The position numbers and the translations under genes are program-made. Positions 51,625-59,944 of a DNA stretch of 64,000 bases are shown in pieces. Location: NCBI RefSeq assembly GCF_013204855.1, contig NZ_JABMKZ010000017.1, positions 91,661 to 155,660 on the forward strand, written 5' to 3'. The notes under the pieces are model-generated. The model did no database searches, had not been told where the DNA came from, and saw only the letters and a program-made list of their open reading frames with translations. Within the stretch, counting starts at the first letter, position 1. The number at the start of each line of letters is the position of its first letter. Source of the stretch: Paenibacillus alba (GTDB lineage Bacteria; Bacillota; Bacilli; Paenibacillales; NBRC-103111).

Positions 51625-52287
51625 TCAACTGGGAATCATTGTGCTCATCTGCCCGTTAGGTGAGCATGTAGGTGAAGGAAACTTCATTTTGTAGATAGGG
51701 GATTTAGGATTATTAATCTGCTCATTTATAATCTGTATAATTTCTTGAATGTTCTTTGCTTTTTCAAAAAACGAAGATATATTACCTATTTCACCATCAA
51801 TTGCTTCCGTAATTGTCCTTTCTGCAATCTGTTCATAATGAGAAGCTACACCTTTCCCATCTACCATTTCTACCCCGAGGAATGAATCTGCGTAACCTTT
51901 TGACCATTCTCCAATATGAATATTTGCAGTCTTTTCAGTTCTATTGAACACTAGATTTTTCCCTTTTGGTACCATTACAAAATCAAAGGCTATCCCCCAT
52001 GAAATATATCCACGATTGCCGCTTTTCGTAAATCTTCCATATTCAACAATATGTCTAATTCCATTAATATTCTCACTAATCCACAGATAATCACCACGCC
52101 ACTTAAGACCAAGCTTAGATACTCTAGGTGAAATTATCTTGTCCAATAACTCTTTCAATTCTTGTCCTTCAATCGGTTCACCACGGTAGTTGTATTTAAC
52201 AATTCTAACTTCAGTACCTAATTTATTACTTAACAATTTAGCTCTCACAGCATCAAATATTTTTTGAAATATAAATATCACTCCCAC
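51625..52287 (-). CDS. Hypothetical protein (possibly DUF4304-like)
   Basis: About 220 residues. KLGLKWRGDYLWISENINGI then RHIVEYGRFTKSGNRGYISW looks like the DUF4304 core, a family seen next to toxin immunity genes, but I am not certain. The C-terminal SPTCSPNGQMSTMIPS is encoded by element E4 sequence (CCTAACGGGCAG), so the gene reads into the repeat before stopping at 51625. The start is unclear: GTG at 52287 lacks a spaced ribosome binding site, and GGGAG lies just inside the frame. Confidence 0.5.
   Translation of the reverse strand: MGVIFIFQKIFDAVRAKLLSNKLGTEVRIVKYNYRGEPIEGQELKELLDKIISPRVSKLGLKWRGDYLWISENINGIRHIVEYGRFTKSGNRGYISWGIAFDFVMVPKGKNLVFNRTEKTANIHIGEWSKGYADSFLGVEMVDGKGVASHYEQIAERTITEAIDGEIGNISSFFEKAKNIQEIIQIINEQINNPKSPIYKMKFPSPTCSPNGQMSTMIPS
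51635..51670. repeat. Array element E4 (left part, inside a gene end)
   Basis: TGCTCATCTGCCCGTTAGGTGAGCA: TGCTCA and TGAGCA pair around CTGCCCGTTAG. It is translated on the minus strand as the last residues of the DUF4304-like protein. Confidence 0.45.
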
Positions 52288-52373
52288 GATTGGTTCTCAT
52301 ACATATTTGCTGAACAAGCTTGCTTTTCAAAAGAATGAAACCATCAACTGAATATTCAACAGTTAACCCCACA

Positions 52374-52461
52374 ATCCTCCCGTTACTTTAACGGACAACG
52401 GCGCCGATCGTGTGCCGGCTGCCGTCATGTTGTGTTGAACTATCGTTCACCGTTAGTTCAA
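52374..52461. repeat. Array element E5 (full form, best type copy)
   Basis: ATCCTCCCGTTACTTTAACGG; hairpin ACGGCGCCG / CGGCTGCCGT around ATCGTGTG; spacer; right arm TTGAACTA (52435-52442) and TAGTTCAA (52454-52461) pair exactly around TCGTTCACCGT. The hydrolase stop TGA (52458-52460) is within the right arm. Confidence 0.7.
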
Positions 52462-53459
52462 TATCGATTGGTAGCATCTGATACCAAGTTGCCGAATGTC
52501 CGGATGTCATCAAGATAATCATAGTCCACAGGATTAATAAGCTGGTTATACATACGTACTGCTACCACATCATAGGCGGGAATGACCAACACGGCGCATC
52601 CGGTAATGCCGAGCGCTTGATACGAGCCAGCTGGCACCAGATCACCAATTTGGTTTAGCGGCGTGCTGTGCTGCAACCACCAAACATAACCGTTACGTGG
52701 CTGCTGAGAAGGAACTCCCTCAGGTGTTTGAAGAGCGGTTACACGCTCAATCACGCTATGTGGCAGTACTTGCCTGCCGTCCCAGACAGATCCCCGGCGA
52801 AGATGAAGTTGTCCCCACTTTGCTAGGTCACGTGCGCTGACGAAAAGGTTGCTTTGGTCTCCAGCTGTACTGTCGTTTGGACCGACCCAGTTATCCTTAT
52901 GCGAGTAATAATTGTATATCATTTGTTCGTGCTGGGTGTTACGCCAACCTGTTTCACGCAAGCCATATGGCTCGAAAACGGCTTCAGTCAAGAATTCACT
53001 CAACGTCATCCTGGTAAGTCGGAATACGATTTCGAATAACATTGCAATACCGACATTACGATAAGCCCAACCTCTGCCAGCAGTAAACTCTTGAATAAGT
53101 TTTCCTTGCACTTCCATAAGTCCATGTGTATGTGTCAAAAGGTGGCGGAGCGTCACATCATGCGTGTGCTCAGGTAATTTGCCAAGATACCGAGATACCA
53201 GATCATCTACGCTCCCGATCCTCCTCTGTTCTATAAGCAGGCTGATGGCTAATGCAAGATAGGTTTTGCGTACAGAGCCCACATTAAATTGCGTAAATGC
53301 GTCAACACTGCGTGAACGCTCGTTTACATCATGCTTGCCCGAATAGGATTCGAGCACAATTTCGTTATTCTGCAGAATATATAACGCTGCCGCTGTTGCT
53401 CCTATTTGATGTTGTACATCATAAACATAATCGGCTAATTGCTGAAATCTTGAATCCAT
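52458..53459 (-). CDS. Serine hydrolase of the beta-lactamase / class C family
   Basis: 333 residues from the ATG at 53459 with GGAG 6 bases upstream; a GTG at 53471 is in frame. Catalytic SxxK is SVRK in NVGSVRKTYLAL, and YRN in GWAYRNVGIAML is the YxN Tyr. PAGSYQALGITGCAVLVIP sits where the KTG motif would be. No signal peptide, so a cytoplasmic esterase, peptidase or DD-peptidase-like enzyme is more likely than a beta-lactamase. The GC content is higher than its small neighbours. Confidence 0.85.
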   Translation of the reverse strand: MDSRFQQLADYVYDVQHQIGATAAALYILQNNEIVLESYSGKHDVNERSRSVDAFTQFNVGSVRKTYLALAISLLIEQRRIGSVDDLVSRYLGKLPEHTHDVTLRHLLTHTHGLMEVQGKLIQEFTAGRGWAYRNVGIAMLFEIVFRLTRMTLSEFLTEAVFEPYGLRETGWRNTQHEQMIYNYYSHKDNWVGPNDSTAGDQSNLFVSARDLAKWGQLHLRRGSVWDGRQVLPHSVIERVTALQTPEGVPSQQPRNGYVWWLQHSTPLNQIGDLVPAGSYQALGITGCAVLVIPAYDVVAVRMYNQLINPVDYDYLDDIRTFGNLVSDATNRY

Positions 53460-53473
53460 ACTTCTCCTCACGT

Positions 53474-53533
53474 TTGCCCAGCTGTTACCCAGGTATTCTT
53501 ATTTCTTTAAACTAAAGTTCCCAGTTAGTTCAA
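53474..53533. repeat. Array element E6 (short form)
   Basis: TGCCCAGCTGTTACCC and, after 20 bases, TTTAAACTAAAGTTCCCAG then TTAGTTCAA; the right arm pairs TTTAAACTA with TAGTTCAA imperfectly. No GC-rich central hairpin. Confidence 0.45.
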
Positions 53534-53571
53534 CGCTGCTAAGGCTTCGCGAAACATTACTTAGTCCTATC

Positions 53572-54003
53572 TTACTGTATCAAATGTTCTGAAATCCCCC
53601 AGAAATATTTATATAGGAACATTGATATTATTATTTCGTTTATTGTCACTAAGATAACAATAATCAGTTGTTGTTGAGTATTAAAATATTTTCTCCATAT
53701 TGTTGTTTGATTAGCTACATCAATAGCATCTTTATATGCTGAATATCTAGGAGCAATAACAAATCCGAATATTAATATTAATAAAGGTATGAATGCAAAT
53801 GGCAAAAAAATAATGGTAAGTAAGCCCAACGCAAATAGAAAGCCTGATATCATTCCTACTAATTTGAATAGTAAAGGAAAAAGAACAGTGAGAAGTATTT
53901 GAAGGCCTGTAATCCTAAGCCATTTCAAAATTTGACCATTATATAATTGACCAGTTCCCGGTAAAATTACGGAGAATATTGCAGGGAAATTCACATTTTT
54001 CAT
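53572..54003 (-). CDS. Small integral membrane protein
   Basis: 143 residues with about four helices. The N-terminus FPAIFSVILPGTGQLYNGQI resembles the TM2-domain or DUF6677-type membrane proteins that open with a GxGQLYNG motif. No function known. GGAG with good spacing before ATG 54003. AT-rich, unlike the serine hydrolase next to it. Confidence 0.6.
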   Translation of the reverse strand: MKNVNFPAIFSVILPGTGQLYNGQILKWLRITGLQILLTVLFPLLFKLVGMISGFLFALGLLTIIFLPFAFIPLLILIFGFVIAPRYSAYKDAIDVANQTTIWRKYFNTQQQLIIVILVTINEIIISMFLYKYFWGISEHLIQ

Positions 54004-54112
54004 TATACTCTCCAGTGGTTTAAATTGTATTTCTAAGTAATTTTAAAATAAAGCTTAATTGGATTAATTATGAGAATTCTTACGTGGAATGCTTACTATA
54101 ACTAATTCGATA

Positions 54113-54146
54113 TGTGTTGAACAAACGTTCCTAACGTTAGCTTAGT
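54113..54146. repeat. Array element E7 (right arm)
   Basis: TTGAACAAACGTTCC, TAACGTTAGCTTAGTTGA: the CTAACG core duplicated, with TTGAAC/GTTGA ends. The stop of the secreted-protein gene (54142-54144) lies within it. Confidence 0.45.
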
Positions 54147-54639
54147 TGACAGGAATATCGAGTTCTTTACGAAGTTGATTTACGGTCTTTTCATTTTTTT
54201 GGTATTCATCTCTTCCTTTTTTAAACTCTTCGATTATTTTCAGTGATTCTTCTGCCCGTTTGAGATACTTATCGTCGTTATATCTTACAGCAGCTTCTTT
54301 CAATTCATTGACACCCATTGACCAGGTTTCAATGGCTAAATCTAACTGCTTGGCGAAATTTTCAGTATCGTCAGGATCAGCTTCAAGTTCGAGCTTTCTT
54401 GTTTCATAACCGAGACTCTTAACTTTAATACCTTGTTGGTTTTTTGCATCTTTATCCTCTCTTGTTTGGTCAGGCATCGCATCCAATAAATTGTGCTCAA
54501 TAGTTTCCTTATCCTTAGCTACCTTAGCTAGAGCTTTCAGAGAGGCAATATCTTTTGCAGCTAGTGCGGAAATAGAAAATATACTTGCCGTAACTAAACA
54601 TATAGCTGTGATGGCAATTAGTTTTGTTTTTAATTTCAC
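54142..54639 (-). CDS. Secreted protein of unknown function
   Basis: 165 residues from the GTG at 54639 with GGAGGG 8 bases upstream. A clear signal peptide, KTKLIAITAICLVTASIF, with cleavage near ALAA. The mature part is highly charged and helical (DIASLKALAKVAKDKETIEH, RAEESLKIIEEFKKGRDEYQ). No domain recognised. The stop codon lies in element E7. Confidence 0.65.
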   Translation of the reverse strand: MKLKTKLIAITAICLVTASIFSISALAAKDIASLKALAKVAKDKETIEHNLLDAMPDQTREDKDAKNQQGIKVKSLGYETRKLELEADPDDTENFAKQLDLAIETWSMGVNELKEAAVRYNDDKYLKRAEESLKIIEEFKKGRDEYQKNEKTVNQLRKELDIPVN

Positions 54640-54689
54640 GAATTTCCCTCCTCTGTTGTCATACTTTATACGATTCCATTACTTGGAAG

Positions 54690-54717
54690 TTGCGTTAATC
54701 TGCCCGTTAACTTAATG
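54690..54717. repeat. Array element E8 (left end only)
   Basis: TTGCGTTAATCTGCCCGTTAACTTAATG: the CTGCCCGTTA end without the hairpin parts, upstream of the secreted-protein gene. Confidence 0.4.
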
Positions 54718-54745
54718 ACACTTGGCTAGAATACTCTTTAAAAAA

Positions 54746-54885
54746 ATAGTCCCGATGACTGTAGTAGCTCACCGGGACTAGCAAAGAGATCACAACTTTA
54801 TATAGCTGATCAATACTGCATTTGGATTGTTTCACATCCAATTAAAATAATAAGTGACCCGAACACCTAATTGATCGGGTCACTT
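54746..54885 (-). terminator. Two terminator-like hairpins downstream of the TerF-like gene
   Basis: TAGTCCCG / CGGGACTA at 54746-54753 and 54772-54779, followed on the minus strand by TTTTTTT; and AAGTGACCCG / CGGGTCACTT at 54852-54861 and 54876-54885, followed by ATTATTTTAAT. Both read best on the minus strand. Confidence 0.65.
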
Positions 54886-54927
54886 CAATGAAAGCTGCTA
54901 GTTTAGACAAGTAGTTATTTTTATAAA

Positions 54928-55036
54928 ACAATACTTTGTTGAAATGAGTAATACTTACTGATAGATTACAATAAAGTGTTGATCTGACTTTCTTACTCTA
55001 TTAAATCAGCCACTTATAAATCACAATAAAGTATTG
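54928..55036. repeat. Iteron-like repeat of ACAATAAAGTNTTG
   Basis: Copies at 54968-54981 and 55023-55036 in direct orientation, and an inverted, one-base-different copy at 54928-54941. Centres are 40 and 55 bp apart. The stretch 54886-55168 contains no gene. It could be a regulator-binding region for the TerF-like gene's 3' side or the end of a mobile element. Confidence 0.5.
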
Positions 55037-55168
55037 TTCTATAATACCTTAGCACGACTAAGGTAGTAATTGGACATGCAGCAGTTAATCGATGCCCCAC
55101 AAATAAGGCAACACCAAATGGAGAAATTTCATTATTTGACTGAGATAGCAAAAGCTACTGCATATTGA

Positions 55169-56437
55169 TTATGCTCTAAGTATCCGTTGTTCAGTCGCCG
55201 CTTTAATCCATTGCGGGAATTCATTCAGAAGCAGATTATACAACGTTTCATCCGTGATGGATGCGATATCTTCAATATGAATAAAGTTGGCATTGTCGAC
55301 AATGCGGCCTTCCATCGTATCCAACTTCTTCAGCACACTGAAATCGGAATAGCCGATACCGACGAATTGCCAGAAGATCGGATGGACGGCCGATTCCGAA
55401 ATGACCTTCTTAATTGTTTTCGAGACGCCTCCGTCATTAATGAACACTAAGAAGACAGGCAAAGAGGATACTTCCTCTTTGGTGTATTTGCGTATCACAT
55501 CCTTCATGACAGGCGGTTCATCGTTGTATCCGAACTTATGAATGTGGCGATTGCGGAGGATCTCTTTTTGGACATAGTTGTCAAAATCAGCTTCCGTCGC
55601 TGGTGCTAGCCTGCTGAATTCATTATCATACACCCACACATCCAAGCTGCCGTTATCGTCAAACTTGCAGGCAACGGCCAAAATACGTTCGACCACTTCC
55701 TGTACGGTGCCATCGTCATATAGATGTCTCATCGAGCCGGAAATATCAAGAACGAGTCCGACTCTGGCTGACAGATGGCTAAGCTGTTTTTTCTCCAAGG
55801 TGATCTGCACCAGATTTTTGCGCAGATCGATAGGGGAGAGCACTTTCTTATTCTCCGGAGGAGGAAGTTGTTGCGGAGCGGCAGATTCCTCTTCGACTTC
55901 CAATCCGAAGCTCGTGCACAGAGCAGCAAGTCCGCCAAAAAATCCGCTACCAATCGCGTTAAATTTCCACTCGCCATTATGCCTGTACAATTCTGCGGCG
56001 ACGATAGCGGTCTCCTTGTCCAAATCTGAACCATAGTTAAAGCGGAATAGTTCTTCGTTGCTTGCAGGATCGATTAATGCAACATACAGTTGAGCAACAT
56101 TTTTCATCATAAAACCGTGTTTTTCAGCTTCATGGATCGTAACAGTAAAGGCTAATTTGGCGGCTGTCGGCGGCAGTTTGGATAAATGAATGTGAATCGA
56201 CTCTTGAAATGAACCATTTGCTTCTTGCTGATGAGCGATGGCGCCCTGATGAATGGAGGGATTGCCGTAGAATACAAAGTCCTCATCCTGCTCGCACCTG
56301 TTTCTGTCTGATAAAACAAAACAAGCAGCATCGATCTGCATGGCCGGGACAGTGGATGTCCAGCCAAAGCGAAGACTGAGCACAGACAAATTCCTACCTT
56401 TGGTAACGTCAACTTTTTGTCCTTTTGACAATAACAT
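55169..56437 (-). CDS. TerD-vWA fusion protein (TerF-like)
   Basis: 422 residues. Residues 1-185 are a TerD domain (MLLSKGQKVDVTKGRNLSVL, RNRCEQDEDFVFYGNP, ETAIVAAELYRHNGEWKFNA with GSGFFGGL). A Pro/Glu linker follows, then a von Willebrand A domain from about 225 with the MIDAS motif LVLDISGSMRHLY and later VFINDGG. TerD domains bind calcium and vWA domains bind metal-dependent partners. The fusion is characteristic of tellurite/stress-resistance ter clusters, normally with TerC, TerB and others, none of which is present here. It lies inside the element array but has no element on its 5' side. Confidence 0.88.
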   Translation of the reverse strand: MLLSKGQKVDVTKGRNLSVLSLRFGWTSTVPAMQIDAACFVLSDRNRCEQDEDFVFYGNPSIHQGAIAHQQEANGSFQESIHIHLSKLPPTAAKLAFTVTIHEAEKHGFMMKNVAQLYVALIDPASNEELFRFNYGSDLDKETAIVAAELYRHNGEWKFNAIGSGFFGGLAALCTSFGLEVEEESAAPQQLPPPENKKVLSPIDLRKNLVQITLEKKQLSHLSARVGLVLDISGSMRHLYDDGTVQEVVERILAVACKFDDNGSLDVWVYDNEFSRLAPATEADFDNYVQKEILRNRHIHKFGYNDEPPVMKDVIRKYTKEEVSSLPVFLVFINDGGVSKTIKKVISESAVHPIFWQFVGIGYSDFSVLKKLDTMEGRIVDNANFIHIEDIASITDETLYNLLLNEFPQWIKAATEQRILRA

Positions 56438-56808
56438 AGATGTTCTCCTCTATTTGAATATACGTCATGCTTCTAGCATAAAGGATATGGGCAATTTCCA
56501 CAATTGCCCAACTGTTAAGAGGATGAAAAAAGGACTGCTCCTAAGCATTACGTGCATTTGTCGTTACTTCAGCAAAACCTAATTTTTTATCAGCCATTTT
56601 ATGCTTTCCCCTATTAATTGTATTTCTATTTTCTAAAGAGTATTGCATATTCAAATTGGACATTGAAACAGGAACTGTAGTATTAGACTGAATTTGTTGA
56701 ATCAAGCGTCTCGATTTTCTTTCCCGATATAGCGTCGGAAAAGTAAGGTGTGATACCCTTTATCTGTCCAAAGAATTAAACATTTGAATCTCGAAAGGTG
56801 GGGGTGAT
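56438..56808. other. Divergent intergenic region
   Basis: It holds the promoters of the TerF-like gene (minus) and the ArsR gene (plus). No element, operator or RNA gene could be identified. Confidence 0.35.
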
Positions 56809-57141
56809 GTGAACCAAGAAATCACAGCTAATCTCGCAAACGAATTTAAAAATAATCAAAAGGTACTGACCGCAATCGGAGATGAAACCAGACAAGCCAT
56901 TCTTATGACCCTGATTCAAGGACAACAAGATCCTGGCATGCGTGTGGGAGAGATTAAGGAGAAAACCCATCTTTCCCGTCCGGCGGTGTCCCATCATTTA
57001 AGAATATTGAAGGATGCGCAAATTATTAGTGTTCGTAAAGAAGGAACAATGAATTATTATCGTCTGAACGTCACAAGCAAGCTCAAGCTGCTGAAAAATC
57101 TTGTGGATGAAATCGAGATGCTGCTTTCACAATGCGAATGA
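56809..57141 (+). CDS. ArsR-family winged-helix regulator
   Basis: 110 residues from the GTG at 56809 with GGTGGGGG just upstream. IGDETRQAILMTLIQ and LSRPAVSHHLRILKDAQIIS are the ArsR/SmtB DNA-binding helices. No Cys-x-Cys metal site is present (only a Cys near the end), so it is probably a non-metal member that controls the aldo/keto reductase gene 46 bases downstream. Confidence 0.85.
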   Translation: MNQEITANLANEFKNNQKVLTAIGDETRQAILMTLIQGQQDPGMRVGEIKEKTHLSRPAVSHHLRILKDAQIISVRKEGTMNYYRLNVTSKLKLLKNLVDEIEMLLSQCE

Positions 57142-57186
57142 CACATGAGGATTACTTTTTATAAAGCGAGGAGGGCGAACTCCAGA

Positions 57187-58047
57187 ATGAACATGGTAAT
57201 CGAAGCAGTGAACGGTATCAAAATTCCCCAATTGGGTTTTGGAGTGTATAAAATAAAAAAAGGGGAACAATTTGAAAGGGCTATTCGTGAGGCGATCCGT
57301 GCCGGCTATCGTCATTTTGATACGGCTAAAATTTATGGGAACGAAGAAGCACTCGGCCTAGAGATTCAAAAAAGCGGGATCCCCAGGGAACAATTTTTTA
57401 TCACCTCAAAAGTGTGGACGACGGATCTCGGTTATAAAGCGACGAAAATAGCATTTGAACAAACCTGCAAAAAACTGAATGTGGTGTATCTTGATATGTA
57501 CCTGATTCATTTTGCCGGTCCTCATTATGTGGAAGCATGGAAGGCGATGGAGGAATTATACTCCGAAGGGAAAATCAAAGTTATTGGCGTTGCGAATTTT
57601 GAGATCAATCATCTTGAATTTCTCATGAAGCAATCCAGCATTTCGCCAATGATTAACCAAATCGAAACCCATCCGGAATTTCCACAAAACGATTTGCACG
57701 ATTATCTTATCCAGCATCGAATTTCGCATGAGGCCTGGGGACCGTTGGGGCAAGGCAATAAAGCACTACTGGAGCGTCCGGAGTTAGTCGAAATCGCCCA
57801 TCATCACAAAAAGTCGACGGCGCAAGTCATTTTGCGCTGGCATCTGCAGCGGGGGATTATTGTGATCCCTAAATCTTCAAACCCCAAAAGGATAAAAGAA
57901 AACAGCGAGATATTCGACTTTGAATTAATCGTGGAAGAAATGGAAAAAATCAATCAATTAAACACGGGCAAAAGGTATTCAGTAAAACCGACCGGCTACA
58001 TGGTGAATCCGTTTTATGTTAAGACGATGAAGCTATTTATTAGATAA
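57187..58047 (+). CDS. Aldo/keto reductase
   Basis: 286 residues from the ATG at 57187, chosen because GGAGG lies 12 bases upstream; the frame extends to 57145. Catalytic Asp and Tyr are in FDTAKIYGNE, Lys in FITSKVWTTD, His in YLIHFAG. IIVIPKSSNPKRIKENSEIF binds NADPH. The substrate is probably a small carbonyl. It is cotranscribed with the ArsR gene and together they form a sensor/detoxification pair, on the opposite strand to the surrounding array. Confidence 0.88.
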   Translation: MNMVIEAVNGIKIPQLGFGVYKIKKGEQFERAIREAIRAGYRHFDTAKIYGNEEALGLEIQKSGIPREQFFITSKVWTTDLGYKATKIAFEQTCKKLNVVYLDMYLIHFAGPHYVEAWKAMEELYSEGKIKVIGVANFEINHLEFLMKQSSISPMINQIETHPEFPQNDLHDYLIQHRISHEAWGPLGQGNKALLERPELVEIAHHHKKSTAQVILRWHLQRGIIVIPKSSNPKRIKENSEIFDFELIVEEMEKINQLNTGKRYSVKPTGYMVNPFYVKTMKLFIR

Positions 58048-58159
58048 ATGTCAGATGTGGAAAGGAAACTTGCTCCCGCCAGGAACAAATACTCAACTTG
58101 ATGATAATGTGAGGGCTATTTGACGTTTACCATAATATAATAATTATCCATAGTTATTT

Positions 58160-58251
58160 AACTATGCTGCCCGTTAGGTGAGCGGAAGCCTGCCGATCGT
58201 GCCAGCAGCCTCCCATTGCGTGTATTGAATATACGGTATCTGATAGTTGAA
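58160..58251. repeat. Array element E9 (full form)
   Basis: AACTATGCTGCCCGTTAGGTG; hairpin around GCCTGCCGATCGTGCCAGCAGCC; right arm ATTGAATATACGG..ATAGTTGAAT. It ends 4 bases before the stop of the acetyltransferase gene. Confidence 0.6.
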
Positions 58252-58255
58252 TGAA

Positions 58256-58732
58256 TCACGAGGAAAACTCTAACGACGGCTTTCCTGCCTGTGTAGATTC
58301 CGAACAATTTCCATTCGAATATTCTTGAATTACCTTCGTCCAAAAGGTCTTCGCTGGCAAGTTCTTTTCCAGCCATGACACGCTCCAATTGCCCTTAAAC
58401 ATCTCAAATACGGTATAGACTACTTCTTTACCGATCCCATGCCGTCGGTACTTTCTTAATATGAAAAATTCCGCAATTGAAAATTTCGTCTTCGTACCAT
58501 CTGCAATTTCTCGAACTAAAACAAATCCCGCCAACTTACCAAACTGCTTAATAAAGAAGGGAAAACGTCCTTCTTCTGTCCAATAGTGATCTAAAAACAT
58601 GTAGTCAAAAAGGCCATACTCATTTACATCGTCTTCTCCGTCATCTTCAAAGTCGCTCATATCGTACTGATATAATTCCATAAGATTACGTAGTATCATT
58701 TTCTTTTCGAATGAAATCCTGATTAGTTCCAT
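58256..58732 (-). CDS. GNAT-family N-acetyltransferase
   Basis: 158 residues from the ATG at 58732, with AGGGTG 6 bases upstream; the frame to 58882 runs through element E10 and is not coding. FFIKQFGKLAGFVLVREIAD then FILRKYRRHGIGKEVVYTVF (the R/Q-x-x-G-x-G/A acetyl-CoA loop: RRHGIG) identify the fold. It transfers acetyl from CoA to an unknown amine. Lies between E9 and E10. Confidence 0.85.
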   Translation of the reverse strand: MELIRISFEKKMILRNLMELYQYDMSDFEDDGEDDVNEYGLFDYMFLDHYWTEEGRFPFFIKQFGKLAGFVLVREIADGTKTKFSIAEFFILRKYRRHGIGKEVVYTVFEMFKGNWSVSWLEKNLPAKTFWTKVIQEYSNGNCSESTQAGKPSLEFSS

Positions 58733-58758
58733 GAAATCACCCTTTTTTGTTCTAATCA

Positions 58759-58868
58759 TACCACATATTGGAACTATCCTGCCCATTACTTCAAATGATA
58801 ACGGCAGCCGATCGTGTGGCCGGCTGCCGTCATCTTGTGTTGAGCTATCGTTCTGCGTTAGCTCAGTG
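58759..58868. repeat. Array element E10 (full form)
   Basis: CCACATATTGGAACTATCC, TGCCCATTACTTCAA; hairpin ACGGCAGCCG(GCC) / CGGCTGCCGT at 58801-58830; right arm TTGAGCTA and TAGCTCA around TCGTTCTGCGT. The 25 bases at 58759-58783 recur exactly at 62964-62988. Confidence 0.7.
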
Positions 58869-58911
58869 GTCAAAGGCTTCATATTTCTAGATCGCTTCTT
58901 TTTATTATATT

Positions 58912-59355
58912 TTAAGCTTTTGCTTTATTTACTACTTCTTTATTTGATAATACAGATTCCTCAATACCTAGTTTGCCGATAAGTTCTTTTATACCATAAA
59001 TCCACATACTATCTTCTTCTAGGTCTGCTTGATCTAATACTATATCAATAAAAGGTATTAGTTCATCCATGTCAAATTGCTTTAAGACTTCTATCGATTC
59101 ATTTGCCCCTGGCCAATTTAGATCTTTTAGCAAAAATAATAGCCATTGAATAGCTATAATAGCCCTATCTTTACCCAAGCTACTTATGATTTTCATTGAA
59201 TTGCCCCACGTATCCTTATCGGTATCTTGAATAAGGCGTGATATATATTTATCTTCAATTTTTTTAGACAAATAATTCACTGCTTCTTCCTGAATGTTTT
59301 CTGACATACTCCATTTGAGATGTCCTAAATAATACTGGAATTCCTGTTCCTCCAT
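58912..59355 (-). CDS. HEAT-like helical protein
   Basis: 147 residues from the ATG at 59355 with GAGGGGG 7 bases upstream; the frame to 59415 includes element E11. Sequence such as EEQEFQYYLGHLKWSMSENI and IISSLGKDRAIIAIQWLLFL is all-helical with HEAT/ARM-like spacing. Small HEAT proteins of this size are often immunity or adaptor proteins, but no family is certain. Confidence 0.55.
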   Translation of the reverse strand: MEEQEFQYYLGHLKWSMSENIQEEAVNYLSKKIEDKYISRLIQDTDKDTWGNSMKIISSLGKDRAIIAIQWLLFLLKDLNWPGANESIEVLKQFDMDELIPFIDIVLDQADLEEDSMWIYGIKELIGKLGIEESVLSNKEVVNKAKA

Positions 59356-59391
59356 TAAGCACCCCCTCAAAAAATTCATAGAACGGCTATC

Positions 59392-59442
59392 GGACCATCT
59401 CGTTAACCTCGTCAATTTTTGCTATCGTTCCTCTTTAGTTCA
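59392..59442. repeat. Array element E11 (short form)
   Basis: ATCTCGTTAACCTCGTCAA and TGCTATCGTTCC.TCTTTAGTTCAA. It supplies the TAA of the Imm53-like gene (59435-59437). Confidence 0.45.
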
Positions 59443-59725
59443 ATTCTACCCAACCTTTGAAGAATAAAAGAATTTCCCCTAAGTTTTTAGGACCACCAAA
59501 CCCTTCAAAATAACCTTCTTTCAACCTACAATGTATCCAATCATGCTCGGTTCTTTCTTTGACCAAACTTTCAAAAGGTTTGTTTTCTAACATAGTTTCT
59601 CGCAAATTAATTTTGACACTCCAACCAGGATTATCAAGCGTACTGATTTTTAAACCATAACAATGTTCCCAATCGCCATCACATTGGGATAAATACCACT
59701 CTTCTAACCATTGAATAAGATCCAC
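59435..59725 (-). CDS. Imm53-family immunity protein
   Basis: 96 residues from the GTG at 59725. LIQWLEEWYLSQCDGDWEHC, then YGLKISTLDNPGWSVKINL and FGGPKNLGEILLFFKGW match the Imm53 family as I remember it, whose members neutralise a polymorphic toxin. No toxin gene is near, so it is an orphan immunity gene, as expected for a defensive cassette. The stop lies in E11. Confidence 0.75.
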   Translation of the reverse strand: MDLIQWLEEWYLSQCDGDWEHCYGLKISTLDNPGWSVKINLRETMLENKPFESLVKERTEHDWIHCRLKEGYFEGFGGPKNLGEILLFFKGWVELN

Positions 59726-59819
59726 TTGATTACACTCCCTTGACTACTTTATCGGTGATGAACAACAACTAGTTCTGTTATCACCCCCATCCACACACCT
59801 ACACATTATCGCATGATTC

Positions 59820-59914
59820 GCTATTGTAATCCGCCCGTTACTTGATTGAACAAAAAGAGGAGCTACCGCGAGGTAAGCTCCTTCACTACTGTTCATCGTT
59901 AGCATAGTGATAAA
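59820..59914. repeat. Array element E12 (full form)
   Basis: CCGCCCGTTACTTGATTGAAC; hairpin GGAGCT-ACC / GGT-A-AGCTCC; right arm CACTA / TAGTG around CTGTTCATCGTTAGCA. Arm bases differ from E5 and E10, but pairing and the CTAACG core are kept. Confidence 0.6.
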
Positions 59915-59944
59915 ACACCATCTTTATAATGATGCTTTTCAGCT

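Noticed and set aside
58733..58882. N-terminal extension of the GNAT gene
   Set aside because: It reads through array element E10; a good ribosome binding site precedes the internal ATG at 58732.
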